This document shows positions 1 through 8,952 of a DNA stretch of 38,664 nt, one piece after another. This DNA is from Stentor roeselii (Eukaryota > Ciliophora > Heterotrichea > Heterotrichida > Stentoridae), in the NCBI GenBank assembly GCA_006503475.1, contig RSEH01000350.1, positions 1 through 38,664 on the forward strand, read 5' to 3'. The position numbers and the translations under genes are program-made. Under the pieces are notes generated by a model. The model had not been told where the DNA came from and did no database searches. It saw nothing but the letters and a program-made list of their open reading frames with translations. Position 1 is the first letter of the stretch; each line of letters opens with the position of its first letter.

Positions 1-357
1 AGCATACTGGATGAATACAATCAGTTTTTCCAAAACTTTCAATATTTTTATAACAACTACGACAATTTCTACAATTCAAACATTTTAAATTCCAAATACA
101 ATCATGACAGTATTTATGCTCACATAATGGTTCAACTTTTTTACAAGATAGGCAAAACTTTCCATCATAACATTGAGGGCATACTGGATTAATACAATCA
201 GTTTTTCCAAAACTTTTAATAATTTTATAACAAACACGACAATTTCTACAATTCGAACATTTTAAATTCCAAATACAATCATTACAGTATTTATGCTCAC
301 ATAGTTCTTCAACTTTTTTACAAGATAGGCAAAACTTTCCATCATAACATTGAGGGC
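1..357 (-). repeat. 177-nt (59-codon) tandem repeat inside the Cys-rich gene
   Basis: The sequence at 2-178 recurs at 179-355 with a 177-nt period. For example, the stretch encoding CYDGKFCLSCKKVE appears once around 131-170 and again around 308-347. The repeat keeps the reading frame and adds one Cys-rich module. The copy in the second duplication unit (near 4765-4945) has a single module, so the count changed after or during the duplication. Confidence 0.8.
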
Positions 358-1042
358 ATTTATTTTCCTGTAAAATACATTTAGAGCAAATATAATGGTT
401 GCAAGGCAGTTTTATTTTTGTACGATTATTGTTGCAGAATGAGCATCCGAAGAAGCATAGATTACAATATTTTTTGAAATAATAACAATCAAGGCAAAGA
501 TCATGATTGCATGAATTCTTGAACATCAAAACATTTTTATCACAAGCATTACAAAATCCATTAAAATAACCATTTTCAATAATTCCACTATCTGATGAAT
601 TCAAAAAATTTCCACTATATTGTTCAGGTTTCTCACTCGAATCGAAAGAAAAGTCGCCAAGATTTGGATTAGGTATATTATTATAGTAATTTTGATCATA
701 AAGATAATAGTTCTTTGCTTGTAGATAGTTAGGATTCATCAAATTACTATTTTGATTTCCAGTCAGATTTGATTCAATTGAATCTTTTTGATTATTATAA
801 GTTTTTCTATTACGCATCTCCTCGATAGAATAAAAAGTTTCAGATCCTTCAGGCCTGATATTATATATTTTACTCGATGATGCGAAAACCTTAATTTTAT
901 TATTGCAGACAGAACAGTCGATTTCTTGGTTATGGTTACTAAGATGATTGAAGCAAACTCTATGAAACATGGTGAAATTTGCAAAATACATCGGATACTC
1001 TGAACATCCTTCATACACACATTGGCTCTTACACTTATTCAT
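1..1042 (-). CDS. Cys-rich zinc-binding (RING-like) protein, 3' end beyond window
   Basis: Reading leftward from the ATG at 1042, the frame stays open for 347 codons to the window edge, so the 5' end is complete and the 3' end is missing. The N-terminus (MNKCKSQCVYEGC...) has one Cys/His cluster. A polar Asn/Tyr-rich linker follows, and from about residue 160 dense CxxC and CxxxxC pairs with interspersed His run to the edge. This looks like serial zinc-binding modules of RING or B-box type, but I cannot assign a named family. Two tandem 59-residue units (CPQCYDGKFCLSC...) lie at the left end, where the paralogue at 4512-5630 has one. Unlike that paralogue, this copy has no frame breaks in the visible part. 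A ubiquitin-ligase-like role is only a guess from the Cys pattern. Confidence 0.72.
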   Translation of the reverse strand, partial: MNKCKSQCVYEGCSEYPMYFANFTMFHRVCFNHLSNHNQEIDCSVCNNKIKVFASSSKIYNIRPEGSETFYSIEEMRNRKTYNNQKDSIESNLTGNQNSNLMNPNYLQAKNYYLYDQNYYNNIPNPNLGDFSFDSSEKPEQYSGNFLNSSDSGIIENGYFNGFCNACDKNVLMFKNSCNHDLCLDCYYFKKYCNLCFFGCSFCNNNRTKIKLPCNHYICSKCILQENKCPQCYDGKFCLSCKKVEELCEHKYCNDCIWNLKCSNCRNCRVCYKIIKSFGKTDCINPVCPQCYDGKFCLSCKKVEPLCEHKYCHDCIWNLKCLNCRNCRSCYKNIESFGKTDCIHPVC

Positions 1043-1177
1043 TATAACATGTCTACAATTTAAGAAAATGTTGACTTAGCTAAAAATTTAGGTATATATA
1101 CTAAAACTCAATATACATCAACACTCATGTTAAACATTCTTCATACTTATTATTCATGATATCATAAATAATTTCAT

Positions 1178-1775
1178 GTGAGAACCCATATAATCCGATT
1201 TAAATTTCCTGCTCTTTTAAATTTTCAAGGCATTTCTTTCCATCAAGCATTTATGTTTATCCTAATTACACTGTTTAAGCCCCAAGTTCAGTAACTTTAA
1301 AATTCAAAATAAAGCTTCCTCAACTATCAAAAAACCTAAAAATTGAAGTGAGATTAAAATTTGATATTCGATGAAAATTCTGAAAAACCATATCAAAATA
1401 GTTTAACTTTTCAATAGTCGATGGTAATTGTTCAACTTTTCTAGTGACTTTGTAAAGTTAAACAAAGCGATGTAAAAATGAAGCATAAGAATCACCAAGC
1501 AATGAAAAAACTGTTTTAAGTTTATCTAAATACTTCGATGGAGTTCTTAAAGTATCATCCGTGGCACTTGCCAGTGTTTTTACAAGAAATGACACTTATA
1601 ATAGGAAAGATTATCAAATAATACGTCAAACTTGAAAGCCTTTTGATTCCGAAGATTTATCTTGATGATGATGGAGTTGATGTGTTAAGGAAACAGCTGC
1701 TCAATGACGAAGAATTCCTTAGCGGAAAATATTACTATGATGATGATCACTACTCTTAAAGTAGGACTTTTCGCT
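1178..1775 (-). pseudogene. Decayed 3' fragment of an SLC35F6-like transporter
   Basis: This stretch aligns along its length with the 3' part of the neighbouring transporter (about 1971-2600). Matching landmarks include 'ccatataatcc', 'tcaatagtcgat', 'gtaaagttaaacaaagcgatg' and 'atcaaataatacgtca'. It has many substitutions and deletions and no usable frame. It begins about 135 nt upstream of the Cys-rich gene start and ends about 120 nt downstream of the intact transporter. The same relic sits at the same place in the right unit, so it predates the segmental duplication. It is evidence of an older transporter duplication that left only the C-terminal half. Confidence 0.8.
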
Positions 1776-1895
1776 AAAAAAAATATATTTACTAATATAT
1801 TGGTACTATTTCTTCTATAGCCATTATCACTCCCTATTATCCTAAAATATCCACAACAAAAAACGACTAAATATCTAAAAACCTCAATTATCTAT

Positions 1896-3113
1896 CTACT
1901 TAAACTCCATACTAACTCCACTCTCATGATCACCCTCTTTATGCTTATAATGCGTGCTATCATAAACAGCTCCAGGTGAGTACCCCATATAATCCATATC
2001 ATCATCCTGCTTTTCTTTATGCTTCAATGCATTTTTTTCCTTCATATAAGCATGTTTATCTTCAATGCTCTGCTTAAGCCCAAACCACGGAATCTTCAAA
2101 ATTTCATTATAAATTAAAGTTCCCAGAACAAGCAAGAAAAACCCAACAAGTTGAAGCGGAATAAACATTTCCCATCCAATGAAAATACTGAAAAACCAAA
2201 TCAAAAGAGTTCTACTAGTGTCAATAGTCGACCTGGCAAGTGCTCCAGCTTTTCTAGTGACAGTGACTCCTGTAAAGTTAAACAAAGCGATGCTGAACAT
2301 GAACCCGACGAAGCACAAAGCAATGACAGTGCTATCTGCAATTTGTCGAAAGGCTTCAATCGAGTTCTCGACGTATCCTCCGTTGCACATGTCGGGGTTA
2401 TTACAAGGAATGACATTGAAAATCGGAAGGACTATCAAATAATACGTCAGACCTGAAAGTCCTTCAATTCCGACGGCTTGAAGAGGATGGACGTTGATGT
2501 CTTCGAGAAATAGCTGCTCAGTGACGAAGACTCCTCCAGCAAAGAACTGGGCAATGATGATAATCACTACTCCAATCACAGGGTTCTTCGCAGAACTAGC
2601 GGTGTATAAGACACTCGCTACTCCAACCACTGCGACTCCACAAAACGCTAAAGCGACTCCAACAATTTGATGCTTAAAAAGCTTGATTTTTAAGAAAAAT
2701 ACGGAGTAAAGTGCAACGACCACCATGATAAACCCTTTCATCATCTGGGAAACTGAAGGTGCTGACAAGATTAATCCAACAAACATAAGAGTTGAAGCAC
2801 AGAAGTCAAAAAATGAAGGGATGATAAATACGAATTTTCCCATTTTTTCTTTCCATGTCTTTGGAGTCTTTTTTTGCTGTAGAGGAGTGTTGAACTCTTT
2901 GTTGGCTTCATCATTAAGTTTGATATAAATGAAGTAAAAACCTAGACAAAAGAGCTCTCCTACAAACATCATGGCTGTCTGGAAATAAGGATGGTTGAAG
3001 AGATGTCCGTTACTTTCTGTCAAGTCCATAAACTTTCCGATCAGGGTGTTAGCTGTTCCTAATATCAGCATGAGACCCATGAAGATATAGAGAATCACCT
3101 TGTTTTCAGCCAT
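1896..3113 (-). CDS. SLC35F6-like multi-pass transporter (copy 1)
   Basis: This 405-residue protein belongs to the drug/metabolite-transporter superfamily and most resembles solute carrier SLC35F6. The N-terminal helix MAENKVILYIFMGLMLILGT with the following NTLIGK matches the family start. The motif NVHPLQAVGIEGLSG closely matches the human NVHPLRAVGTEGLFG as I recall it. About ten hydrophobic segments are visible, followed by a charged cytosolic tail (KEKNALKHKEKQDDDMDYMGY) with a possible tyrosine sorting signal. Human SLC35F6 is reported on lysosomal or mitochondrial membranes; the substrate here is unknown. The copy differs from the paralogue at 6484-7701 by eight residues, all in the N-terminal 180, including SQMMKG where copy 2 has YQMMRG. 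The human protein has QMLRG, so copy 2 is the more canonical. The stop is TAG. Confidence 0.88.
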   Translation of the reverse strand: MAENKVILYIFMGLMLILGTANTLIGKFMDLTESNGHLFNHPYFQTAMMFVGELFCLGFYFIYIKLNDEANKEFNTPLQQKKTPKTWKEKMGKFVFIIPSFFDFCASTLMFVGLILSAPSVSQMMKGFIMVVVALYSVFFLKIKLFKHQIVGVALAFCGVAVVGVASVLYTASSAKNPVIGVVIIIIAQFFAGGVFVTEQLFLEDINVHPLQAVGIEGLSGLTYYLIVLPIFNVIPCNNPDMCNGGYVENSIEAFRQIADSTVIALCFVGFMFSIALFNFTGVTVTRKAGALARSTIDTSRTLLIWFFSIFIGWEMFIPLQLVGFFLLVLGTLIYNEILKIPWFGLKQSIEDKHAYMKEKNALKHKEKQDDDMDYMGYSPGAVYDSTHYKHKEGDHESGVSMEFK

Positions 3114-3186
3114 TTTATATTCAAACTTTCAACCAGACTCTTTGATTTTATTCTTTATTCACTAGTTATGGAAGCTTGTTAACCCA

Positions 3187-3321
3187 CTAATTAAATTCTA
3201 AGTGCTTCAAATGCTCTGATTTTCCTCCTGAACCTCGGACTTGGGTGCATAAGCTGTTTGAGTCACAGAGAAGATTTGACTGGCAGTAAGTTGGAACGTT
3301 GAAGATGTTGTGATCTACATT
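3187..3321 (-). pseudogene. 3' fragment (44 codons) of the secreted-protein gene, cut by the duplication breakpoint
   Basis: The last 44 codons plus TAG of the gene at 7776-8441 are present here, with one missense change (LCTQ for LCAQ). The homology then ends at 3321 and AT-rich DNA follows. The fragment has no start codon or signal peptide. It marks the right breakpoint of the duplicated segment, which fell inside this gene. Confidence 0.85.
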
Positions 3322-4490
3322 AAATCGATTAATATTAAAATAATAGATAATCGTGAAAAGTTAGCCTTAATTCGAGTTTACTTTATAGTAATAAACTCCA
3401 GCTCCTGCATTTGCATATTATCATACTCATTATTATCTGTTAAGGATATTCCTTACTTTAAAGGTTTCCTTTACATATATTAAATATTAAAATTTTATTT
3501 ATTTTAAAATTGATATTTTAATATAAAGTTAATCCTAAAAGCATATTAAAATACAAATTTCAGAAGTTTGGAAAGGTTTGATAGTTTAGAAATTTTATGA
3601 TTTTATGAATTGTAAATATTTGTGAATATTATTGGGTTTGAAAAAAAAATAATATACCAAGAATTTTTTATATTTTATTCTATTTAAGCTTAAAATTGAT
3701 AACAAAAATAAAATGAATTTATATAATTAAAGCCTAAGTTACTTTTTATGATTAAATTAAGAATAAATTTAAATGAACATTCAAAGTTATAACATAAATC
3801 AATTAATATTGAAAAAGTTTGAATATGATTTCAGATTTAAATTATTAAATAANTTGATTATATATTTGAAAGCAGAATAAGAAAAATATTTTGTATGAAG
3901 TTTGTGAAATTAACTATAATTTTTTTTTATATGGAATATATGAATATAATTAGATTGAAATTGGAAGTTAAACAAATTTTAATGTTATTATTTAATTTGA
4001 AAACATTTCAATATCAAATACAAGAAATAACCTAAACACTTCAAATTTTCTGAAGATTTCATTCAGATTTTCGAAAAAATTTTGTGGAATCTTAAATTTT
4101 TATTTAATGTTTGTAAAAGATTATCAAAAATTCAAAACCAAGAGAATTTTATAGTTCATTTAAACTAATTTTGTATCATAATTTTTGGTATAATTATTAA
4201 AGCTAACATCTATTAATTCAATAAAATTAAAGAATAAAGATTTGAGTATAAATAATAAAAATCAATTTTCTTTGTTTTTAGATTTAATTTATAAATTCAT
4301 AGTTTTTATTCATATTTTTTTTAAGGAAATAAATCTTGGTTCCAATTTTACACAAAACTTATAATAAATTACAGATTTTTTATAATACTTATATTTTTAT
4401 AAATTTAATTTAATCATTTTTAAATAACTTTTTAATTTATTTTCTCTTAAATTAATTTTAACACAATTAGGGAATAAGATTGCCTGCAGG
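3322..4490. other. Extremely AT-rich non-coding spacer at the duplication junction
   Basis: About 1.17 kb of low-complexity A/T sequence with stops in every frame and no long ORF. An ambiguous base (n) is at 3853. The leftmost 130 nt are less AT-rich and include a short minus-strand open stretch (about 3383-3455, ending EYDNMQMQELEFITIK) that may be a gene relic. It differs from ordinary intergenic DNA in the window by its composition and its position between the two duplicated units. I see no telomeric repeats, terminal inverted repeats or RNA gene. Confidence 0.6.
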
Positions 4491-4511
4491 AGTTAAGAAG
4501 GGTGTCCAATT

Positions 4512-5630
4512 CTATATAGATATTGCACAAACGCACTCTTTACAATTAATCGCACATCCATCACAATAACCATGAATACAAACATATGGTTTCTGTTGAT
4601 AAATTTGACATCATTGCACGGTTTACAATTAATGCAATCAACATTAAAATGTTTCTCACAATAGAAATGAAGATTATTGCAACAAATAGATGAAACTTTA
4701 GGCATTTTACATTCAAAGCAAGGGTAACTGAGACAAATATTACAAGGTTGGTTTTGACACTCAGAGCATACTGGATGAATACAATCTGTTTTTCCAAAAC
4801 TTTCAATATTTTTATAACAACCACGACAATTTCTACAATTCAAACATTTTAAATTCCAAATACAATCATAACAGTATTTATGCTCACATAGTTGTTGTTT
4901 AAATTGTTTACAAGATAGGCAAAACTTTCCATCATAACATTGAGGGCATTTATTTTCCTGTAAAATACACGTAGAGCAAATATAATTGTTGCAAGTCAGT
5001 TTTATATTTGTACGATTCTTGTTGCAAAATGAGCATCCGAAGAAGCATAGATTACAATATTTATTGCAATTGTAACAATCAAGGCAAAGATTATGACTGC
5101 ATGAATTCTTGAACACTAAAACATTTTTATCACAAGCATTACAAAATCCATTAAAATAACCATTTTCAATAATTCCATTATCTGATGAATTCAAAAAATT
5201 TCCACTATATTGTTCAGGTTTCTCACTCGAATCGACAGAAAAGTCGCCAAGATTTGGATTAGGTATATTATTATGGTAATTTTGATCATATTGATAATAG
5301 TTATCTGGTTGTTGATAGTTAGGATTCATCAAATTACTTTTGATTTTCAGTCAGATTTGATTCAATTGAATCTTTTGGATTATTATAAGGTTTTCTAGCA
5401 CGCATCTCCTCGATAGAATAAAAATTTTCAGTTTCTTCAGTCCTGAAACTATATATTTTACTCCATGATGCGAGAACCTTAATTTTATTATTGCAGACAG
5501 AGCAGTCGGTTTCTTGGTTATGGTTACTAAGATGATTGAAGCAAACTCTATGAAACATGGTGAAATTTGCAAAATACATCGGATACTCTGAACATCCTTT
5601 ATACACACATTGGCTCTTACACTTATTCAT
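4512..5630 (-). pseudogene. Cys-rich zinc-binding protein gene, second copy, with two frame breaks
   Basis: This is the paralogue of the gene at 1-1042. A 98-codon frame starts at 5630 and stops at TAA (5334-5336). The homologous frame then resumes (MNPNYQQ... from 5329) and runs through the Cys-rich modules. Against the left copy, two bases are missing near 5338 (AATCAAAAGTAATTTG versus AATCAAAATAGTAATTTG), which causes the first break. Near 4600 a second shift is needed: the annotated frame degenerates after CKPCNDVKF, while the adjacent frame continues with QQKPYVCIHGYCDGC and ends at TAG (4512). Without the shifts the two ORFs are 5334-5630 and 4493-5332. Probably a decaying copy; a sequencing error at either site is the alternative. 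It has one 59-residue module. Confidence 0.7.
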
Positions 5631-5765
5631 TATAAGATGTCTACAATTGAAGAAAATGTTGACTTAGCTAAAAATTTAGTTATATATTCTAAAACTCAAT
5701 ATACATCAACTTTCATGTCAAACATTCTTCATACTTATTATTCATGATATCATAAATAATTTTAT

Positions 5766-6363
5766 GTGAGAACCCATATAATCCGATTAAAATTTCCTGC
5801 TCTTTTAAATTTTCAAGGCATTTCTTTCCATCAAGCATTTATGTTTATCCTAATTACACTGTTTAAGCCCCAAGTTCAGTAACTTTAAAATTCAAAATAA
5901 AGCTTCCTCAACTATCAAAAAACCTAAAAATTGAAGTGAGATTAAAATTTGATATTCGATGAAAATTCTGAAAAACCATATCAAAATAGTTTAACTTTTC
6001 AATAGTCGATGGTAATTGTTCAACTTTTCTAGTGACTTTGTAAAGTTAAACAAAGCGATGTAAAAATGAAGCATAAGAATCACCAAGCAATGAAAAAACT
6101 GTTTTAAGTTTATCTAAATACTTCGATGGAGTTCTTAAAGTATCATCCGTGGCACTTGCCAGTGTTTTTACAAGAAATGACACTTATAATAGGAAAGATT
6201 ATCAAATAATACGTCAAACTTGAAAGCCTTTTGATTCCGAAGATTTATCTTGATGATGATGGAGTTGATGTGTTAAGGAAACAGCTGCTCAATGACGAAG
6301 AATTCCTTAGCGGAAAATATTACTATGATGATGATCACTACTCTTAAAGTAGGACTTTTCGCT
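5766..6363 (-). pseudogene. Decayed 3' fragment of an SLC35F6-like transporter, right-unit copy
   Basis: Same relic as at 1178-1775, shifted by 4588 nt. From 5790 onward it is identical to the left copy; the first 24 nt carry two differences. It has no functional frame. Near-perfect identity of two non-functional copies beside diverged coding flanks points to a recent conversion or exchange event. Confidence 0.8.
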
Positions 6364-6483
6364 AAAAAAAATATATTTACTAATATATTGGTACTATTTC
6401 TTCTATAGCCATTATCACTCCCTATTATCCTAAAATATCCACAACAAAAAACGACTAAATATCTAAAAACCTCAATTATCTAT

Positions 6484-7701
6484 CTACTTAAACTCCATAC
6501 TAACTCCACTCTCATGATCACCCTCTTTATGCTTATAATGCGTGCTATCATAAACAGCTCCAGGTGAGTACCCCATATAATCCATATCATCATCCTGCTT
6601 TTCTTTATGCTTCAATGCATTTTTTTCCTTCATATAAGCATGTTTATCTTCAATGCTCTGCTTAAGCCCAAACCACGGAATCTTCAAAATTTCATTATAA
6701 ATTAAAGTTCCCAGAACAAGCAAGAAAAACCCAACAAGTTGAAGCGGAATAAACATTTCCCATCCAATGAAAATACTGAAAAACCAAATCAAAAGAGTTC
6801 TACTAGTGTCAATAGTCGACCTGGCAAGTGCTCCAGCTTTTCTAGTGACAGTGACTCCTGTAAAGTTAAACAAAGCGATGCTGAACATGAACCCGACGAA
6901 GCACAAAGCAATGACAGTGCTATCTGCAATTTGTCGAAAGGCTTCAATCGAGTTCTCGACGTATCCTCCGTTGCACATGTCGGGGTTATTACAAGGAATG
7001 ACATTGAAAATCGGAAGGACTATCAAATAATACGTCAGACCTGAAAGTCCTTCAATTCCGACGGCTTGAAGAGGATGGACGTTGATGTCTTCGAGAAATA
7101 GCTGCTCAGTGACGAAGACTCCTCCAGCAAAGAACTGGGCAATGATGATAATCACTACTCCAATCACAGGGTTCTTCGCAGAACTAGCGGCGTATAAAAT
7201 ACTCGCTACTCCAACCACTGCGACTCCACAAAACGCTAAAGCGACTCCAACAATTTGATGCTTAAAAAGCTTGATTTTTAAGAAAAAGACGGAGTAAAGT
7301 GCAACGACCACCATGATAAACCCTCTCATCATCTGGTAAACTGAAGGTGCTGACAAGACTAATCCAACAAACATAAGAGTTGAAGCACAGAAGTCAAAAA
7401 ATGAAGGGATGATAAATACGAATTTTCCCATTTTTTCTTTCCATGTCTTTGGAGTCTTTTTTTGCTGTAGAGGAGTGTTGAACTCTTTGTTGGCTTCATC
7501 ATTAAGTTTGATATAAATGAAGTAAAAACCTAGACAAAAGAGCTCTCCTGCAAACATCATGGCTGTCTGGAAATAAGGATGGTTGAAGAGATGCCCGTTA
7601 CCTTCTGTCAAGTCCATCAACTTTCCGATTAGGGTGTTAGCTGTTCCTAGAATCAGCATGAGACCCATGAATATATAGAGAATCACCTTGTTTTCAGCCA
7701 T
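6484..7701 (-). CDS. SLC35F6-like multi-pass transporter (copy 2)
   Basis: Paralogue of 1896-3113 and also 405 residues, with the same ten-helix layout and charged C-terminal tail. It keeps QMMRG, the form found in animal SLC35F6, and has GKLMDLTEGNGH near the N-terminus. Downstream (on the minus strand) the organisation repeats that of copy 1. Upstream, 74 nt separate its ATG from the TAG of the secreted-protein gene at 7776, which is transcribed in the same direction. Both copies are open and probably expressed. The substrate cannot be read from sequence. The stop is TAG. Confidence 0.88.
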   Translation of the reverse strand: MAENKVILYIFMGLMLILGTANTLIGKLMDLTEGNGHLFNHPYFQTAMMFAGELFCLGFYFIYIKLNDEANKEFNTPLQQKKTPKTWKEKMGKFVFIIPSFFDFCASTLMFVGLVLSAPSVYQMMRGFIMVVVALYSVFFLKIKLFKHQIVGVALAFCGVAVVGVASILYAASSAKNPVIGVVIIIIAQFFAGGVFVTEQLFLEDINVHPLQAVGIEGLSGLTYYLIVLPIFNVIPCNNPDMCNGGYVENSIEAFRQIADSTVIALCFVGFMFSIALFNFTGVTVTRKAGALARSTIDTSRTLLIWFFSIFIGWEMFIPLQLVGFFLLVLGTLIYNEILKIPWFGLKQSIEDKHAYMKEKNALKHKEKQDDDMDYMGYSPGAVYDSTHYKHKEGDHESGVSMEFK

Positions 7702-7775
7702 ATTATATTCAAACTCTCCACCAGACTCTTTGATTTTATTCTTTTATTCACTAGTTATAGAAGCTTGTTAACCCA

Positions 7776-8441
7776 CTAATTAAATTCTAAGTGCTTCAAA
7801 TGCTCTGATTTTCCTCCTGAACCTCGGACTTGGGCGCATAAGCTGTTTGAGTCACAGAGAAGATTTGACTGGCAGTAAGTTGGAACGTTGAAGATGTTGT
7901 GATCTACATTCGTGGTTCTTGGTTGAGAGAAAGCCCACTTATTAGCAACACCATCATCAATTTCAATAGTGACTCTATTGGTAGGTGTAGGGTCAATAGT
8001 TTCCCAATAGAAATTGTCTCCTTTATTCCAAAGGTAAGCTTCAGTAGTATCCGCATAGTCATAAGTTCCCAAATAAACCGCATCACTAAGCCAATCAGGT
8101 TTCAAGATTCCACATCCATCAGAAGCCGAGCAGCAATTGCAACAAACTCCTAAAGTCGGATAATAAAGATACCTGATCCCGGAATTAACCAAATGGGTGC
8201 AAGGTGCGTCGAAGAACATGAACCACTCGTTTTGACTGCAAAACCCGTCGAACCTTCCATTTGCACGGTCGATTCTTTGGGTTCCCAGCTGACTGTTGTA
8301 GTAAAACGTTCCTCCGACTGAGTGAGAGCCTAAAGGATACCCGTAGGTCGATAGTGTGAAGTTTTGGGCCCATATTTGGTTCCACATTGGAGCTTGAGGA
8401 GTCTGGCTCAGCACTGTATTTAGCAGTAGAAGCAAATACAT
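7776..8441 (-). CDS. Secreted Cys-rich protein with signal peptide, possibly ependymin/LolA-like fold
   Basis: A 221-residue protein. MYLLLLLNTVLSQ is a short signal peptide with likely cleavage after SQ. The mature part has about a dozen Cys, including a CCNCC cluster near residue 100, and the pattern 'AYLWNKGDNFYWET' followed by 'FNVPTYCQS'. This recalls secreted lipid-binding-like proteins (ependymin-related, LolA-like fold), where a beta sheet ends with a conserved P-x-x-C. That assignment is inference; the family is not firmly recognised. The C-terminal 44 codons are duplicated as a fragment at 3187-3321. The start is the only ATG that gives a signal peptide. Confidence 0.75.
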   Translation of the reverse strand: MYLLLLLNTVLSQTPQAPMWNQIWAQNFTLSTYGYPLGSHSVGGTFYYNSQLGTQRIDRANGRFDGFCSQNEWFMFFDAPCTHLVNSGIRYLYYPTLGVCCNCCSASDGCGILKPDWLSDAVYLGTYDYADTTEAYLWNKGDNFYWETIDPTPTNRVTIEIDDGVANKWAFSQPRTTNVDHNIFNVPTYCQSNLLCDSNSLCAQVRGSGGKSEHLKHLEFN

Positions 8442-8952
8442 TTATTCACCAGCTTTGAATTTAACTTTTGTTTAATTTGGGGAAAGATTAGGGGATTTAG
8501 CGAGATGGTGGGAAGAGTGCAAGGATGGGGCTAGGTTTGAAGGTTTTTAGGAATTTTAGGGGCGTGGAGTTTTAGCACGGTTGGGGCTTGGATGGGATTT
8601 TTTTGGGTGGAGTGATTTTGAAGGTTGATTTGGAAGGTTTGAAGGTTTTTATTTTTTGGGTTATTGGAGGATTTTTTGAAGATGATTATGGATTTATAAA
8701 TATAACCCATAGCTTAATATCCTCCAAGACTTCCAAATAATCATACACCAAAAATCATTCCTCAAATTTCCCATCAACCAAAAAAAAATCCATAAACCTC
8801 CAACTCCTAAACCTATCTCAAGCCCATCTCCTCCTTCTCAAATCCCAACCCACAATTCCAATATCCAATACCCATCAAGTCAAATTTAAATTTCCATTTT
8901 TCTTAATTTATCCAGGAATTTCTCTTTCAAACTGTTACCCGTTTAATAAATA
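8442..8952. promoter_or_regulatory. Divergent promoter region with mirror-image strand skew
   Basis: This region lies between the secreted-protein gene (minus, starts 8441) and the cyclin gene (plus, starts 8953). From about 8460 to 8700 the plus strand is G/T-rich with only about eight C in 240 nt. From about 8705 to 8930 it flips and becomes C/A-rich with very few G (none in 8761-8820). Each half is therefore G-poor in the sense direction of its own gene. The switch is at about 8700, near 'tttataaatata', a TATA-like sequence. No discrete motif beyond the composition flip is assignable. Confidence 0.55.

Larger units (their letters stand above)
1..3321. repeat. Left unit of a 4.59-kb segmental tandem duplication
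   Basis: Position 1042 corresponds to 5630, 1896 to 6484 and 3321 to 7910, an offset of 4588-4589 with small indels. The unit contains the Cys-rich gene, a transporter relic, the transporter and the 3' tail of a secreted-protein gene. Similarity to the right unit stops abruptly after 3321, where the next bases (aaatcgatta) bear no relation to those after 7910. The left limit lies outside the window. Confidence 0.9.
4765..7910. repeat. Right unit of the 4.59-kb segmental tandem duplication
   Basis: Partner of 1-3321. The stretch 5790-7190 is base-for-base identical to 1202-2602 by direct reading, including non-coding relic sequence. Outside this tract the units differ by several percent: about seven differences in the 100 nt around 1043-1141, and about eighteen in the 520 nt covering the transporter N-terminal region. 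The unit continues into the complete secreted-protein gene, so the right unit carries the ancestral junction. Confidence 0.88.

Noticed and set aside
2151-2456. Plus-strand 101-codon frame, repeated at 6739-7044
   Set aside because: Antisense to the transporter and present twice only because the segment is duplicated; composition is a shadow of the coding strand.
4493-4511. C-terminal residues after CNDVKF in the second Cys-rich frame (NRNHMFVFMVIVMDVR...)
   Set aside because: The Cys pattern disappears in this frame and continues in the adjacent frame, so these residues are probably read out of frame.
4593-4609. 17-nt GT...AG stretch in the second Cys-rich gene that would restore the frame if removed
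   Set aside because: Other introns here are 15 nt, and 17 nt is not a usual heterotrich length. A one-base deletion (ATC for ATTC) explains the shift more simply and keeps the residues KFIQQKPYVC.
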